Assembly (NCBI GenBank): GCA_023715865.1 | Contig: JAMBOW010000001.1 | Span: 186,001 to 250,000, forward strand | Source of the DNA: Neobacillus mesonae | GTDB lineage: Bacteria; Bacillota; Bacilli; Paenibacillales; Paenibacillaceae | Direction of reading: 5' to 3' | DNA length: 64,000 bases | Shown here: piece by piece, positions 50,911-59,133 of the stretch | Layout: each line of letters opens with the position of its first letter | Position numbering within the stretch: position 1 is the first letter of the stretch | The notes under the pieces: model-generated | Database searches by the model: none | What the model saw: the letters and a program-made list of their open reading frames with translations, nothing else | Told to the model about the DNA's origin: nothing | Translations under genes and position numbers: made by a program

Positions 50911-52833
50911 ATGCTTCCTTATGAGCAAATGGAAGATAAAGAATTAGAGGACAAAGCTGCTTATGGCGATATGGAAGCGTTCGAGCACCTAACTACACGT
51001 CATGCAGAAAGTCTTTATCAAATAGCAATAGCTTTAACCCGCGACAGAAAACAGGCTGCAGTATTGGTATCCGATGCGGTCGCCTTAACCTGGCGTGAAG
51101 CACAACATAAGAAAAGGATTGGAGATCTTGTAACTGTCCTGCATTGTAATGTTTTTAATATTTGGAAGCGGCGGAGTAGTAACAGATTAAGCATTGGTTT
51201 GGATGAAGAAGCAGACGAAGCTGAACAGAACTCCGAAACTTTAGCCGAGATGAGAAGTGAACGTTCGCTCCGGATCGAGCAGGCGATAGAAGAAATGAAG
51301 CTTGAGACTAGAGCAGTATTCATGTTTACCTATATTAGTGAACTCTCAATTCCCGAAATAGCAAAATACATAAGAGCTTCAATGGGGAAAACATCCCAGT
51401 GGCATGATAAGGCATTAGCAAAAATTGCAAACAGTATGGGTGAGGACAAGGAAGCGATTCGATCTCAAATGCTAAAGAAATATTTTGCCGTTGAAAGAAA
51501 GCTTCTTCAGATATCGGAAAATGACCAAAATGCAATGGCTTCCGTTCAAAAAGGACTTCAGGACGCAAAGAATGGCATCGTACCTAAGTTTAAAATTAAA
51601 ACAAAGTGGCGCTGGATTAGTGTGACTGTAATCACTGCTATTGCAGTGCTTTTTATCATTCAGTCCTGGGTTCCAAAGGAGACCCACGCAACCTTAAATT
51701 TTTCTGGAACAAAAGTTGTCCCGGATGAAAGTTACTTTCTTAGTTCAATTAGCTGGGAAGGTAACCTTAGATTAAGGGTAGAGGATAAGGATTACGTTAT
51801 GCTGGGACATGCCGTTGAATGGGCCCAAGGAAGCCGGTTCATTCTTGATGGTGCAATGGATTTAGGAAGTGAAACGATTGTATGGTATACCTTAGAAAAA
51901 AATGAGAATGGAGATCAGGTTTCGATATATGACGGTACTATAACAGATCTTTCAACAATGACTCAATTAGGCAAATATCAGGGACACAGCAGCTTGGGCG
52001 GGGAGAAGGACCAAGGATTCATTATATTCGATAGAGAAAATCCAACCATATCCACAGAAGATGCGCTTCTCCAAGTAGAGTTAAAGGTGGAGGGAGAGGT
52101 ACCTCGTCGTGTGAAGCTGGAGACAGATTTTCCTAATGAGATTGAAAAGCCAGACATAGTATATGATTTGAACGAGTCTTTTATTATAGAAGATCAAACC
52201 TTTCATATTACGAAGCTTACCATGAGTTCAGATTATACTCTTGTTAGCATTGTTCCGGATCACACGAACAGCAAAGGAAATGAGAGTCTAAATTTTGTCC
52301 GTCTGCGAGTCGAAGCAGCTTCCAGTGCAGTGGAATATAGAAGTGTAGAAAACATAGATACATCTCTTATTTTTCCTTCGATATATTATGAAGAAGATTA
52401 TGACGAAATTAAGCTGACCATGGAAGATCGGTTGTTTGAACCTGACTACACAATAGTGATCAATTTAGATCCATTTGAATTGATTCGCTCACCGGAACCT
52501 CTAAGTAAAGCATTAACAGTATATTCAATGAGCCCAGTGACGTACAATTCGGGTGATAGTTATTATACCTTGCAGTTTCCTAAGATAGAAGGATATGAAT
52601 ATGATCTTTCAAATCAATTTAAGGACGCGGACGGATTCAGGTACGAAACGGTCACTTATCCACACAAGGATGAAAAGGGCATTCAGTTACTAGTACCGAA
52701 CAAGCAGTACGTACAGCCACTAACATTTTATTATTTGGAAGCAAACTCAGAAGACAACTTGGAGAGTGGCCATAATACTCATCCAGATGATGGACGTATA
52801 TTTGTACCGGTGATGAAGAATCCAAGTTTGTAG
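50911..52833 (+). CDS. Membrane-tethered ECF sigma-like protein with ectodomain (copy 2)
   Basis: A 640-residue paralogue of the gene just upstream, with the same layout. Region 2-like: GDMEAFEHLTTRHAESLYQIAIAL, VSDAVALTWREAQ, WKRRSSNR. Region 4-like: EMKLETRAVFMFTYISELSIPEIAKYIRASMGKTSQWHDKALAKI, with a clearer helix-turn-helix than copy 1. Membrane helix about 233-252 (WRWISVTVITAIAVLFII). The ectodomain of about 385 residues shares with copy 1 the segments DESYFLSSI/DQSYWSSTL, ESFIIEDQTFHI/KSFTIQGQTFYI and YEYDLSNQF/LEYSISNQY. AGAGGTG precedes the ATG. Tandem duplication is evident. No separate sigma or anti-sigma gene is adjacent. Confidence 0.68.
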   Translation: MLPYEQMEDKELEDKAAYGDMEAFEHLTTRHAESLYQIAIALTRDRKQAAVLVSDAVALTWREAQHKKRIGDLVTVLHCNVFNIWKRRSSNRLSIGLDEEADEAEQNSETLAEMRSERSLRIEQAIEEMKLETRAVFMFTYISELSIPEIAKYIRASMGKTSQWHDKALAKIANSMGEDKEAIRSQMLKKYFAVERKLLQISENDQNAMASVQKGLQDAKNGIVPKFKIKTKWRWISVTVITAIAVLFIIQSWVPKETHATLNFSGTKVVPDESYFLSSISWEGNLRLRVEDKDYVMLGHAVEWAQGSRFILDGAMDLGSETIVWYTLEKNENGDQVSIYDGTITDLSTMTQLGKYQGHSSLGGEKDQGFIIFDRENPTISTEDALLQVELKVEGEVPRRVKLETDFPNEIEKPDIVYDLNESFIIEDQTFHITKLTMSSDYTLVSIVPDHTNSKGNESLNFVRLRVEAASSAVEYRSVENIDTSLIFPSIYYEEDYDEIKLTMEDRLFEPDYTIVINLDPFELIRSPEPLSKALTVYSMSPVTYNSGDSYYTLQFPKIEGYEYDLSNQFKDADGFRYETVTYPHKDEKGIQLLVPNKQYVQPLTFYYLEANSEDNLESGHNTHPDDGRIFVPVMKNPSL

Positions 52834-52966
52834 GTATAATCGCATTCACAGCTTGGATAGAGAGTGAAAAAAATTCTGAACAAGCATGAATTATTAAGCA
52901 GCCTTATGGACTAGAGCGGTAAACTAAGAATCCCGTGTTAGTTAAGTTTAATAGTTTTATTTTAAT

Positions 52967-52999
52967 AGAGAGACTACTTAATATAGCAGTCTCTCTTTC
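52967..52999 (+). terminator. Terminator after the tandem sigma-like genes
   Basis: AGAGAGACT (52967-52975) pairs with AGTCTCTCT (52988-52996), followed by TTCCTT. Confidence 0.7.
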
Positions 53000-53075
53000 C
53001 TTATTTCAATTAAGGGAGAAAGGCAATGGACTAATCCATTTAATAAGAGAATATTAGGTCTAAGATATTTTTCTT

Positions 53076-53100
53076 AAGCTAACGGGCAGGTTAGTTGAAT
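53076..53100 (+). repeat. Dispersed hairpin repeat, copy 1 (full)
   Basis: Core CTAAC-GGGCAG-GTTAG (5-bp stem, 6-nt loop) flanked by AAG and TTGAAT. It lies about 84 bp upstream of the nucleotidyltransferase-like gene. Confidence 0.65.
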
Positions 53101-53183
53101 AGAAATCTTTAATAATTGTGTATGGAGAGTCAATGTTTTTCTATAGCGGGTAACTTAAATTTATTGAGGAAGGGGAGAAAACG

Positions 53184-53651
53184 TTGATCAAGCCAAGTTA
53201 TATAGAAATATTGAAAATTTTATACACTAAAATATCAAAGGAAAGCATCACTTGGGCTTTAACAGGAAGTACAAGTTTTGCTCTGCAAGGATTAAATTTT
53301 GAACCAAAAGACATTGATATTCAAACTGACAAAAATGGAGCGTTTGAGATTCAATCGTTATTCGAACAATATATAAAAAGAGAAGTCTCATTTGTAACAT
53401 CGAATAATATACGTTCTTACTTCGGAGAATTGAACATTAATGGAGTTACTATTGAAATAATTGGAGATATCCAAAAGTTTGCTGATGGAGAATGGGATTG
53501 TGTACCGGATCTATCCCAAATAACACATAACATTGGCGTATCTGATATGATCATTCCTGTTTTAACTTTGGAATATGAAGCTGAAGCTTACCGAAAGCTT
53601 GGGCGAGAAGAAAAGGCAAAGATTATAGCAAAGTATATATCGGAACCTTAA
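53184..53651 (+). CDS. Nucleotidyltransferase-fold protein
   Basis: A 155-residue protein with TTG start (GGGGAG upstream). The minimal nucleotidyltransferase motif is visible: TWALTGSTSFALQGLNFEPKDIDIQTD, where GS and the DxD (Asp-Ile-Asp) match the catalytic pattern, and a third acidic residue may lie in GVTIEIIGD. It resembles AbiEii/MNT-like standalone nucleotidyltransferases, some of which are toxins, antitoxins or antibiotic adenylyltransferases. The gene is bracketed by two full copies of a short hairpin repeat, the second overlapping its stop codon, so it looks like a mobile cassette. Confidence 0.75.
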   Translation: MIKPSYIEILKILYTKISKESITWALTGSTSFALQGLNFEPKDIDIQTDKNGAFEIQSLFEQYIKREVSFVTSNNIRSYFGELNINGVTIEIIGDIQKFADGEWDCVPDLSQITHNIGVSDMIIPVLTLEYEAEAYRKLGREEKAKIIAKYISEP

Positions 53652-53673
53652 GCTAACGGGCAGTTTAGTTGAA
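53650..53673 (+). repeat. Dispersed hairpin repeat, copy 2 (full)
   Basis: CTAAC-GGGCAG-TTTAG with the same AAG and TTGAA flanks as copy 1. It begins inside the TAA stop codon of the nucleotidyltransferase-like gene. Confidence 0.65.
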
Positions 53674-53716
53674 CAAGAGGGTGGTACTATAGTTAATATT
53701 AAGCCAAAGGGCGGGG

Positions 53717-53896
53717 ATGAATGTGCATAAAACGAAATATTTTATTTTAATGCCACCAATGCTACTAATTGGGCTATATTTATTTTACATTCTTCCAGCA
53801 AATAAGAGACCATATGTGTTTTTAGTCCCTATGGTTTTTTGGTTAATTTATTACACTTGGATATTTATTGAAAGAATACAACAGAAAAAATTATAA
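53717..53896 (+). CDS. Small two-helix membrane protein (59 aa)
   Basis: ATG 53717 follows AAAGGGCGGGG. The 59 residues include two hydrophobic helices: FILMPPMLLIGLYLFYIL and YVFLVPMVFWLIYYTWIFI, separated by PANKRP, with a basic C-terminus IQQKKL. The clean membrane pattern and the RBS support a real gene. No family is recognised. A 39-codon open frame further on (about 53919-54038) has no support. Confidence 0.55.
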   Translation: MNVHKTKYFILMPPMLLIGLYLFYILPANKRPYVFLVPMVFWLIYYTWIFIERIQQKKL

Positions 53897-54070
53897 TCGG
53901 CTGTTATTGAATAAATGGGAAGCGATGGCGCTGCGATGGAATTCGCCCAACAAATTGGGCAGACGCATGGGAAACTTTATCGTTATGGCTCCCTCATAAA
54001 GTATATTCATGCTGGTAATGGACAACGCTTAAGGTGAAAAATAATCTGTTACGCGGGAGGTCATCTCTTC

Positions 54071-54304
54071 TTGAAATTTGAACTTGGACTTTGCATGCTG
54101 AAAGAACGATTGATGGAATCCGGAAAGTCACCGGAATGGCTGGCAAAAGACTTGCTTATTAAACCGGAACGAATTTACGACTTTATTGAAAACAAAAGAG
54201 TGATGCCACTCAAAGTTGCCATATCGATCGCCGATTCCATCGGTTGTGATGTTGGAGCCTTGTATGAATTAATTCCGAACGAATATGAAGCGAAGAGAAA
54301 TTAA
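54071..54304 (+). CDS. XRE/Cro-type helix-turn-helix protein
   Basis: A 77-residue protein with TTG start and GGGAGGT 9 nt upstream. It is a single HTH domain: MLKERLMESGKSPEWLAKDLLIKPERIYDFIENKRVMPLKVAISIADSIGCDVGALYEL. It should bind DNA, perhaps as a dimer. It is in an accessory region of small genes. Its targets are unknown; an antitoxin-like role is possible but no toxin gene is adjacent. Confidence 0.85.
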   Translation: MKFELGLCMLKERLMESGKSPEWLAKDLLIKPERIYDFIENKRVMPLKVAISIADSIGCDVGALYELIPNEYEAKRN

Positions 54305-54504
54305 CGTTTCGTATCGATGAAGCTCATTTTTATACATACACACGGGGGATAACAAAACCATTTGATGAATTACTAATCAAAGTTTTTTGGAATCCTCCAA
54401 GTATCATGCACAGAATATTATAGGGTGAAGATCCTTATATACCTATCTTTAGTCAGGATCGAGAATATATAAACCAGTATGTCTATTTATCAAAGGATGA
54501 GTAA
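54305..54504 (+). pseudogene. Remnant gene with in-frame stop
   Basis: One frame, starting inside the end of the HTH gene, reads TFRIDEAHFYTYTRGITKPF, DELLIKVFWNPPSIMHRIL, then TAG (54421-54423), and continues GEDPYIPIFSQDREYINQYV, YLSKDE to a TAA just before the next gene. The amino-acid composition looks protein-like on both sides of the stop, but no start is evident. I take it as a decayed gene, possibly with the HTH gene as its fused or coupled partner. Confidence 0.4.
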
Positions 54505-54506
54505 TC

Positions 54507-54959
54507 ATGGAGTGTATCATTTTTATTGGTATCCAGGCTTCAGGCAAATCGACTTTTTATAAAGAACATTTCTTCAGTTCTCATATGAGAATTAACTTGG
54601 ATATGTTAAGAACTAGACATCGTGAAACAACTTTTATAGAAAACTGTTTGAAAACTCAGTTGCCTTTTGTCATTGATAATACGAATCCAACTCTCGAAGA
54701 ACGAGAAAAGTATATAAGGGTTGCAAAAGAGCATAAATTTAGAGTGATTGGTTACTTTTTTGAGCCAAATTATGAACTATCATTAGAGCGAAATGAGAGA
54801 AGGGTAGGAAAAGAAAAAATACCTGAAGTAGGTATAATAAGCACACTCAAAAAAATGAAAGCTCCCTCATATAGTGAAGGATTCGATGAAATATATACAA
54901 TAAACTTAGAATGTGAAGGTGTTAAGATAAGTGAGTTGAAAAACGAGATATTTAATTGA
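54507..54959 (+). CDS. PNK-like P-loop kinase
   Basis: A 150-residue P-loop protein with Walker A GIQASGKST at residues 8-16. The order NLDMLRTRHRET, FVIDNTNPTLEEREKYI, GYFFEPNYELSLERNERR matches the polynucleotide-kinase-like/zeta-toxin-like ATPase group (D-x-T-N-P motif). It may phosphorylate a nucleic-acid end or a small molecule. It starts 2 bp after the stop of the remnant gene, which has a stop codon of its own, so the original operon was probably longer. Confidence 0.82.
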   Translation: MECIIFIGIQASGKSTFYKEHFFSSHMRINLDMLRTRHRETTFIENCLKTQLPFVIDNTNPTLEEREKYIRVAKEHKFRVIGYFFEPNYELSLERNERRVGKEKIPEVGIISTLKKMKAPSYSEGFDEIYTINLECEGVKISELKNEIFN

Positions 54960-55108
54960 GAATGTTCAGATTGTAATCGAAGAAAAATAGACTATAGATC
55001 ATAATAATTACTTGCTACCAAATGCTCTTCTCGAAAAATACAGAGAGGGGAGGGCTTTTAAATATAAACTGAATCGATTTTTAAAAGACTCATTTATGTA
55101 TAGGTTTC

Positions 55109-55125
55109 AGGCAGGTTAGTTGAAT
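55109..55125 (+). repeat. Dispersed hairpin repeat, copy 3 (right half)
   Basis: AGGCAGGTTAGTTGAAT matches the right part of copy 1; the left CTAAC arm is absent. It lies about 50 bp before the DUF4145/MORN gene. Confidence 0.5.
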
Positions 55126-55173
55126 CATCATGTAGAAAATAGTGGATGGAGTTGGGGGAGAAGGAGGTAGAAA

Positions 55174-56076
55174 ATGAGTTTTAAAGTTTTTGAAAAAGAC
55201 ATGCCGGAAGTTTACTCTTTAGCTGGTTATGCTGAACGAATATTGGAAACCGATCATATCCTAGCTTTAAATCATCTGAAAGAAATAGGACAGTCACTCG
55301 TTAAAAAGATTCTTGTTAATGAAAATGTTGAAATTCATGCTTCTGATCCATTTATTAATTTAGCAGCCCTAATGGAGATTGAAATCTTACCCTTTCACAT
55401 GGTGACTACGTTGAAACAGTTAGAGTACTTAGATACTAGAGAAAGCTCTCTTTTTATAGAAATAAACAAAGTGAAAGCACTTATGTTAGAAATTTATGAT
55501 TTGACAGCTTGGTATTATAAAACCTTCATAAACGACCAATTTATCTTGCCTCCGTTGTTGCTTGATCCCCAGATCGGAACAGTAGTTATTCCACCTGAAG
55601 GTGATACAGAGCCTACCTTGATAAGATCCGTAATCCATATCGACAACAAGAAGGTTGAAGGAATATGGGAGAGTGTAAAGGATGATCAAATATTTATTGA
55701 ATATGAATCAGGTGAAACTTATCAAGGGCAAATGAAGAACGGATTAAAGTGTGGAACCGGGGTGTACCGTTGGTCAGATGGGTCTAAGTATGAAGGACAA
55801 TGGTTTAACGATAGGGAATATGGTTTTGGTGTTAAAGAATACGCTAATGGGGATAGTTACCGTGGAGAATGGAAAGATGGACTGTATAATGGGAACGGAA
55901 TTTATAAATGGAACGACGGTACTTTGTATGAAGGCGGCTGGCTAGATAACTTAGAACATGGCTATGGTACCAAAATTCATCGGACAGGTTATGTACAAAA
56001 AGGATTTTGGACACGTGGGGAATTAGTCTTTAATAAAGATCAACTGAATCAAAGTAAGCCTTCAATCAATGAATAG
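55174..56076 (+). CDS. DUF4145-like / MORN-repeat protein
   Basis: A 300-residue protein with AAGGAGG upstream. The N-terminal about 130 residues (PEVYSLAGYAERILETDHILALNHLKEIGQSLVKKI) resemble DUF4145, a helical domain found at the N-terminus of type I restriction HsdR and other defence-related proteins. From about residue 180 there are four to five MORN repeats: SGETYQGQMKNGLKCGTGVY, DGSKYEGQWFNDREYGFG, NGDSYRGEWKDGLYNGNG, DGTLYEGGWLDNLEHGYG. MORN repeats bind proteins or lipids. No signal peptide. Function is not known; the combination is unusual. Confidence 0.72.
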   Translation: MSFKVFEKDMPEVYSLAGYAERILETDHILALNHLKEIGQSLVKKILVNENVEIHASDPFINLAALMEIEILPFHMVTTLKQLEYLDTRESSLFIEINKVKALMLEIYDLTAWYYKTFINDQFILPPLLLDPQIGTVVIPPEGDTEPTLIRSVIHIDNKKVEGIWESVKDDQIFIEYESGETYQGQMKNGLKCGTGVYRWSDGSKYEGQWFNDREYGFGVKEYANGDSYRGEWKDGLYNGNGIYKWNDGTLYEGGWLDNLEHGYGTKIHRTGYVQKGFWTRGELVFNKDQLNQSKPSINE

Positions 56077-56155
56077 TAAACGTAGCGCGGTCTAACAAAG
56101 TAAACGAAAAACCTTTCTATTTGAACCTAACGGTAAACGTAACTTTAATCACAGC

Positions 56156-56196
56156 ATGGAGCAGTTTGCCTGTCGGCACTGCTCCATTTTTTTGTT
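56156..56196 (+). terminator. Terminator after MORN gene
   Basis: ATGGAGCAG (56156-56164) pairs with CTGCTCCAT (56079+100 to 56187), followed by TTTTTTTG; the right arm is at 56179-56187. Confidence 0.85.
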
Positions 56197-56343
56197 TATC
56201 GCTGTCTAAGGTCAGTAATCATGTACCAACATGTACTTGAGCAAAACTTCAGACTGAGAAATGAGAAGATTTTTTTACATATACGTGGCTTTTTGGCTTT
56301 CTCTGGTGTCTAATTAATTGTAAATCAAGAGGAGGTTCTCACC

Positions 56344-57567
56344 ATGTCAGGAGCTCACGACACCAAACCTGTTTTTCCGGATGAACAGGACAGTATTACA
56401 AGCTTTGAAAGCACTTATGACCTGTATCGACAAAGAATTTGCAAGTACTTCTCGCTGAAATTAAATCCAATGGTTGCAGATGATCTGACTCAACAGGTGT
56501 TTTTAAAAGCTGTCGAGAACATTCACAGCTTTAAAGGTAAATCTAATGTATTCACGTGGATTTTTAAGATTGCTCAGAATACAGTGAAAAACGAATATCG
56601 GAGGTTATCGCGAAAAAAAGAATCTCCATTTGATTTTACAGAATATGAATCACAGTCGATCTCTCTTGAATTTACGAAGAATGTTGATTTTCGAATTGAT
56701 ATAGGAGCGGCGCTGAAAAAGTTAGATGAGATTGATCAAGAAATTATTGCATTACGCTTTTTTGTGGACTGCACGCTGCATGAAATTTCTAAGATCGTTG
56801 GAATGCGTGAGAGTGCGGTAAAGAACAGATTATACAGATCTCTGGAAAAACTTAAAACGGAACTGAAAGAATGGGGGGACGTGACCATCATGTCTATTCA
56901 AGATTTGATTTCAATTGTAAATAAAGGTGACAACGAGAGTACGAACAATCGTCTGAAGAAGGTACACCATGATCTGTTTGTTGAACTCAGCAATAATGTT
57001 GAACGGATCTCATCAAAGTACAATTACCATTCATCACGAAAAGTAGTTATTGAACTATATCCCGATCTTCCGACGTTTCACCAAGCAGTTGGAGAAGCAG
57101 ATGCTCCCAATTGGTTCATGGGCACTTATGAAGGGAATATTCTTAAAATTGTATCTCCGTTGAATCCAGGACCCGAGCATACCTATGAATCCATTCTTAA
57201 AAGCACGATTCACTTGTATTCCATGTGGTTGATTAGTGAAATTAATCCGAAGGTTCCAAAATGGATAAGGCAGGGGATAGGTGGATATGAAGCCAAGCAG
57301 ATGACTCAAGACTATATTAGAGGTACCACGGAAGAGGCTATTCGCAATTTGGCGATCCCATCCTTTGAGCAATTAGATAATGATACCTGGGATTTCGGGA
57401 CAATGAAGGGGTTTCAGTTCTCGTATATGTTCGTGGAATTTGTTGTTCAGCAATACGGATTAGATACTTTAAACAAAGTGATCCGTAATCCCGAGGATTT
57501 TGATGGGATCTTTCAATGTTCCGAGGTAGAGTTGCATAAGAAAATGGTTGATTATATAAAAAAGTAG
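56344..57567 (+). CDS. ECF sigma factor fused to a degenerate peptidase (gluzincin-like) domain
   Basis: A 407-residue protein. Region 2 (about 22-92: YDLYRQRICKYFSLKLNPMVADDLTQQVFLKAVENI, then FTWIFKIAQNTVKNEYRRL) and region 4 (about 122-175: LDEIDQEIIALRFFVDCTLHEISKIVGMRESAVKNRLYRSLEKL) are good sigma-70 family matches. From about 200 on, a domain like peptidase MA follows, with WIRQGIGGYEA equivalent to the usual WLxEGLAEYE. The expected HExxH site is KSTIH (286-290), so the catalytic Glu and first His are lost. It probably senses or binds rather than cuts. GAGGAGG precedes the ATG. There is no adjacent anti-sigma gene. Confidence 0.82.
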   Translation: MSGAHDTKPVFPDEQDSITSFESTYDLYRQRICKYFSLKLNPMVADDLTQQVFLKAVENIHSFKGKSNVFTWIFKIAQNTVKNEYRRLSRKKESPFDFTEYESQSISLEFTKNVDFRIDIGAALKKLDEIDQEIIALRFFVDCTLHEISKIVGMRESAVKNRLYRSLEKLKTELKEWGDVTIMSIQDLISIVNKGDNESTNNRLKKVHHDLFVELSNNVERISSKYNYHSSRKVVIELYPDLPTFHQAVGEADAPNWFMGTYEGNILKIVSPLNPGPEHTYESILKSTIHLYSMWLISEINPKVPKWIRQGIGGYEAKQMTQDYIRGTTEEAIRNLAIPSFEQLDNDTWDFGTMKGFQFSYMFVEFVVQQYGLDTLNKVIRNPEDFDGIFQCSEVELHKKMVDYIKK

Positions 57568-57590
57568 TACCCCATATGGAAGTGTATTAC

Positions 57591-57616
57591 GCCCGGTAAT
57601 CAACCGGGCTCTTTTA
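57591..57616 (+). terminator. Terminator after sigma/pseudo-peptidase gene
   Basis: GCCCGGT and ACCGGGC form a perfect 7-bp stem with a 5-nt loop, followed by TCTTTT. Confidence 0.82.
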
Positions 57617-57831
57617 CATTTAACACCACGGCTCATAGATGTCCGTTAGTGCACTGCATTCCTCATTCCGAAGTTTTGTGAGTTTTAATGCTTAAATCCT
57701 TAGTTTATAGTCTAAATATCATGGCCAACATATGAACTCGAAATAATGAGAACTTACAGTAAAGAATAATTGATGGGTAGAATGCAAAGAGTAAATGGTA
57801 CTTACTTGAAGAGAAAGGACATATTCATTTT

Positions 57832-58446
57832 ATGAATCTCTATTGGGAAGAACTCTGGAAGTCACTTTTATTAATTTTATTTGGGATGTTATTGCTTCGT
57901 ATTTCGGGGAGAAAGTCCATTTCACAAATGACGATCCCTACAACGATTACCATGATCTCCATAGGTACTATCATTGTTCAACCCATTGCCAATGAAAATA
58001 TACTCATTACCGGCATTGCCGCAATTGTGTTTATACTTGTGTTAATATTAGTTGAATTTTTACAGGTTCGCTGGAATGGTTTTGAAAAGTGGATAAAAGG
58101 GCCTGCGATCATTGTTATTGATGATGGTCAACTAGAGTTACATAATTTGAAAAGACTGAGATTAACCGTTGATGCTCTCGAGATGAAATTACGACTTAAA
58201 GGGATTTCAAAAATAAGTGATGTAAAGACAGCTACTATTGAGCCAAACGGTCAGCTTGGTTATGAACTGCAGGATTGGGCAAAACCAGTAACTGCTGCAC
58301 AAATTGAGAACCTGTTAAGTAAATACTTTTACGGTGTAGAGAGTGGAAGTGAGGTTACAAAATCCAATTCCGAAAACCAAGAGACGAATTTATTTAACGA
58401 AATACAGATAGGAGACAAACACGTAGCCAACAAGAGGCTTCAGTAG
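57832..58446 (+). CDS. DUF421/YetF family membrane protein
   Basis: A 204-residue protein with three N-terminal hydrophobic helices (about 9-22, 34-54, 58-75) and a C-terminal soluble domain (GPAIIVIDDGQLELHNLKRLRLTVDALEMKLRLKGI, VKTATIEPNGQLGYEL). This is the YetF/YdfS pattern of Bacillales; family members affect spore or membrane properties. ISGRKSISQMTIP is a typical family segment. ATG start at 57832 with a weak AGAAAGGA site. It is monocistronic, ended by a hairpin. Confidence 0.88.
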   Translation: MNLYWEELWKSLLLILFGMLLLRISGRKSISQMTIPTTITMISIGTIIVQPIANENILITGIAAIVFILVLILVEFLQVRWNGFEKWIKGPAIIVIDDGQLELHNLKRLRLTVDALEMKLRLKGISKISDVKTATIEPNGQLGYELQDWAKPVTAAQIENLLSKYFYGVESGSEVTKSNSENQETNLFNEIQIGDKHVANKRLQ

Positions 58447-58492
58447 TCAAGGACCTCTGTTTTGCATACTCCAGGGATGCTGATATAGATTG

Positions 58493-58524
58493 AGCCACAG
58501 GATCCTATATCTTGTGGCTTTTCA
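58493..58524 (+). terminator. Terminator after YetF-like gene
   Basis: AGCCACA and TGTGGCT pair around a loop of about 13 nt, followed by TTTC. Confidence 0.65.
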
Positions 58525-58546
58525 GCTTCTCCACTTATGTTTAAAT

Positions 58547-59133
58547 TCAACTAAGTTGAAACTGCTGGATGATCTGTTTCTTTATATCATCGACAGGATA
58601 ACTATCAGGGTAAGTCGAGATCATGAGCATCGCTCCATGCAGGGTGGACGAAAAGTAAAGTGATTTTAATCGCACATCCGATATATCAAATTTGGCAAAA
58701 ATACCGCATTGAAATTCAAATTGTTCGGCCATGGCCTCATTAAGCATCTTGCTGTATTTGGCAAGTATGTTGTCCATTTCAGGTTGAGTTTGTAAATGAA
58801 GATAAAATCTATACTTCTTTGGATGTTGTTTCACATTGTTGAGTGCACCTTCGATTATGTGTATCAGCTGTTCGGACGGCGAATCGAGAGTGGCAGCATC
58901 TGCATTACTTGGTTAATTTCTTCGATCCTCTTCTTTATCATATCTGCAAGCAGTTCTTCTTTTCCTTTGTGATAATTGTAGATTAGTCCTTTGGATACAC
59001 CAGCACGTTGCGCAATATGATCCATTGCAGCGTTGTGATATCCCTTTTCGATAAAAACGTCCATTGCTGCCGTACGAATGTTTTCACTGGCAGCTTGACG
59101 AATTCGATTATATTCTGTCTGCGTTCGAGGCAT
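58547..59133 (-). pseudogene. TetR family regulator, frameshifted
   Basis: The N-terminal piece (59133 to 58864) has the TetR helix-turn-helix: ENIRTAAMDVFIEKGYHNAAMDHIAQRAGVSKGLIYNYHKGKEELLADMI. It ends early in an unrelated tail. The C-terminal ligand-binding piece continues in another frame (AATLDSPSEQLIHIIEGALN, then VKQHPKKYRFYLHLQTQPEM to the stop at 58547). A one-base indel near 58885-58905 explains both. The start overlaps the end of the upstream hydrolase gene by 26 bp. The truncated 89-residue product could still bind DNA weakly but could not dimerise normally. Confidence 0.8.

Larger units (their letters stand above)
52834..53183. other. Intergenic region with terminator and dispersed repeat
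   Basis: No gene is seen. It contains a terminator (52967-52999) and the first full copy of the CTAAC/GTTAG hairpin repeat (53076-53100), both listed separately. Confidence 0.6.

Noticed and set aside
53919..54038. 39-codon plus-strand frame after the 59-residue membrane protein gene
   Set aside because: No RBS, no recognisable domain; may be a fragment but cannot be supported.
58547..59133. Two separate small genes on the minus strand (89 and 95 codons)
   Set aside because: They are the N- and C-terminal parts of one TetR protein separated by a frameshift, not independent genes.
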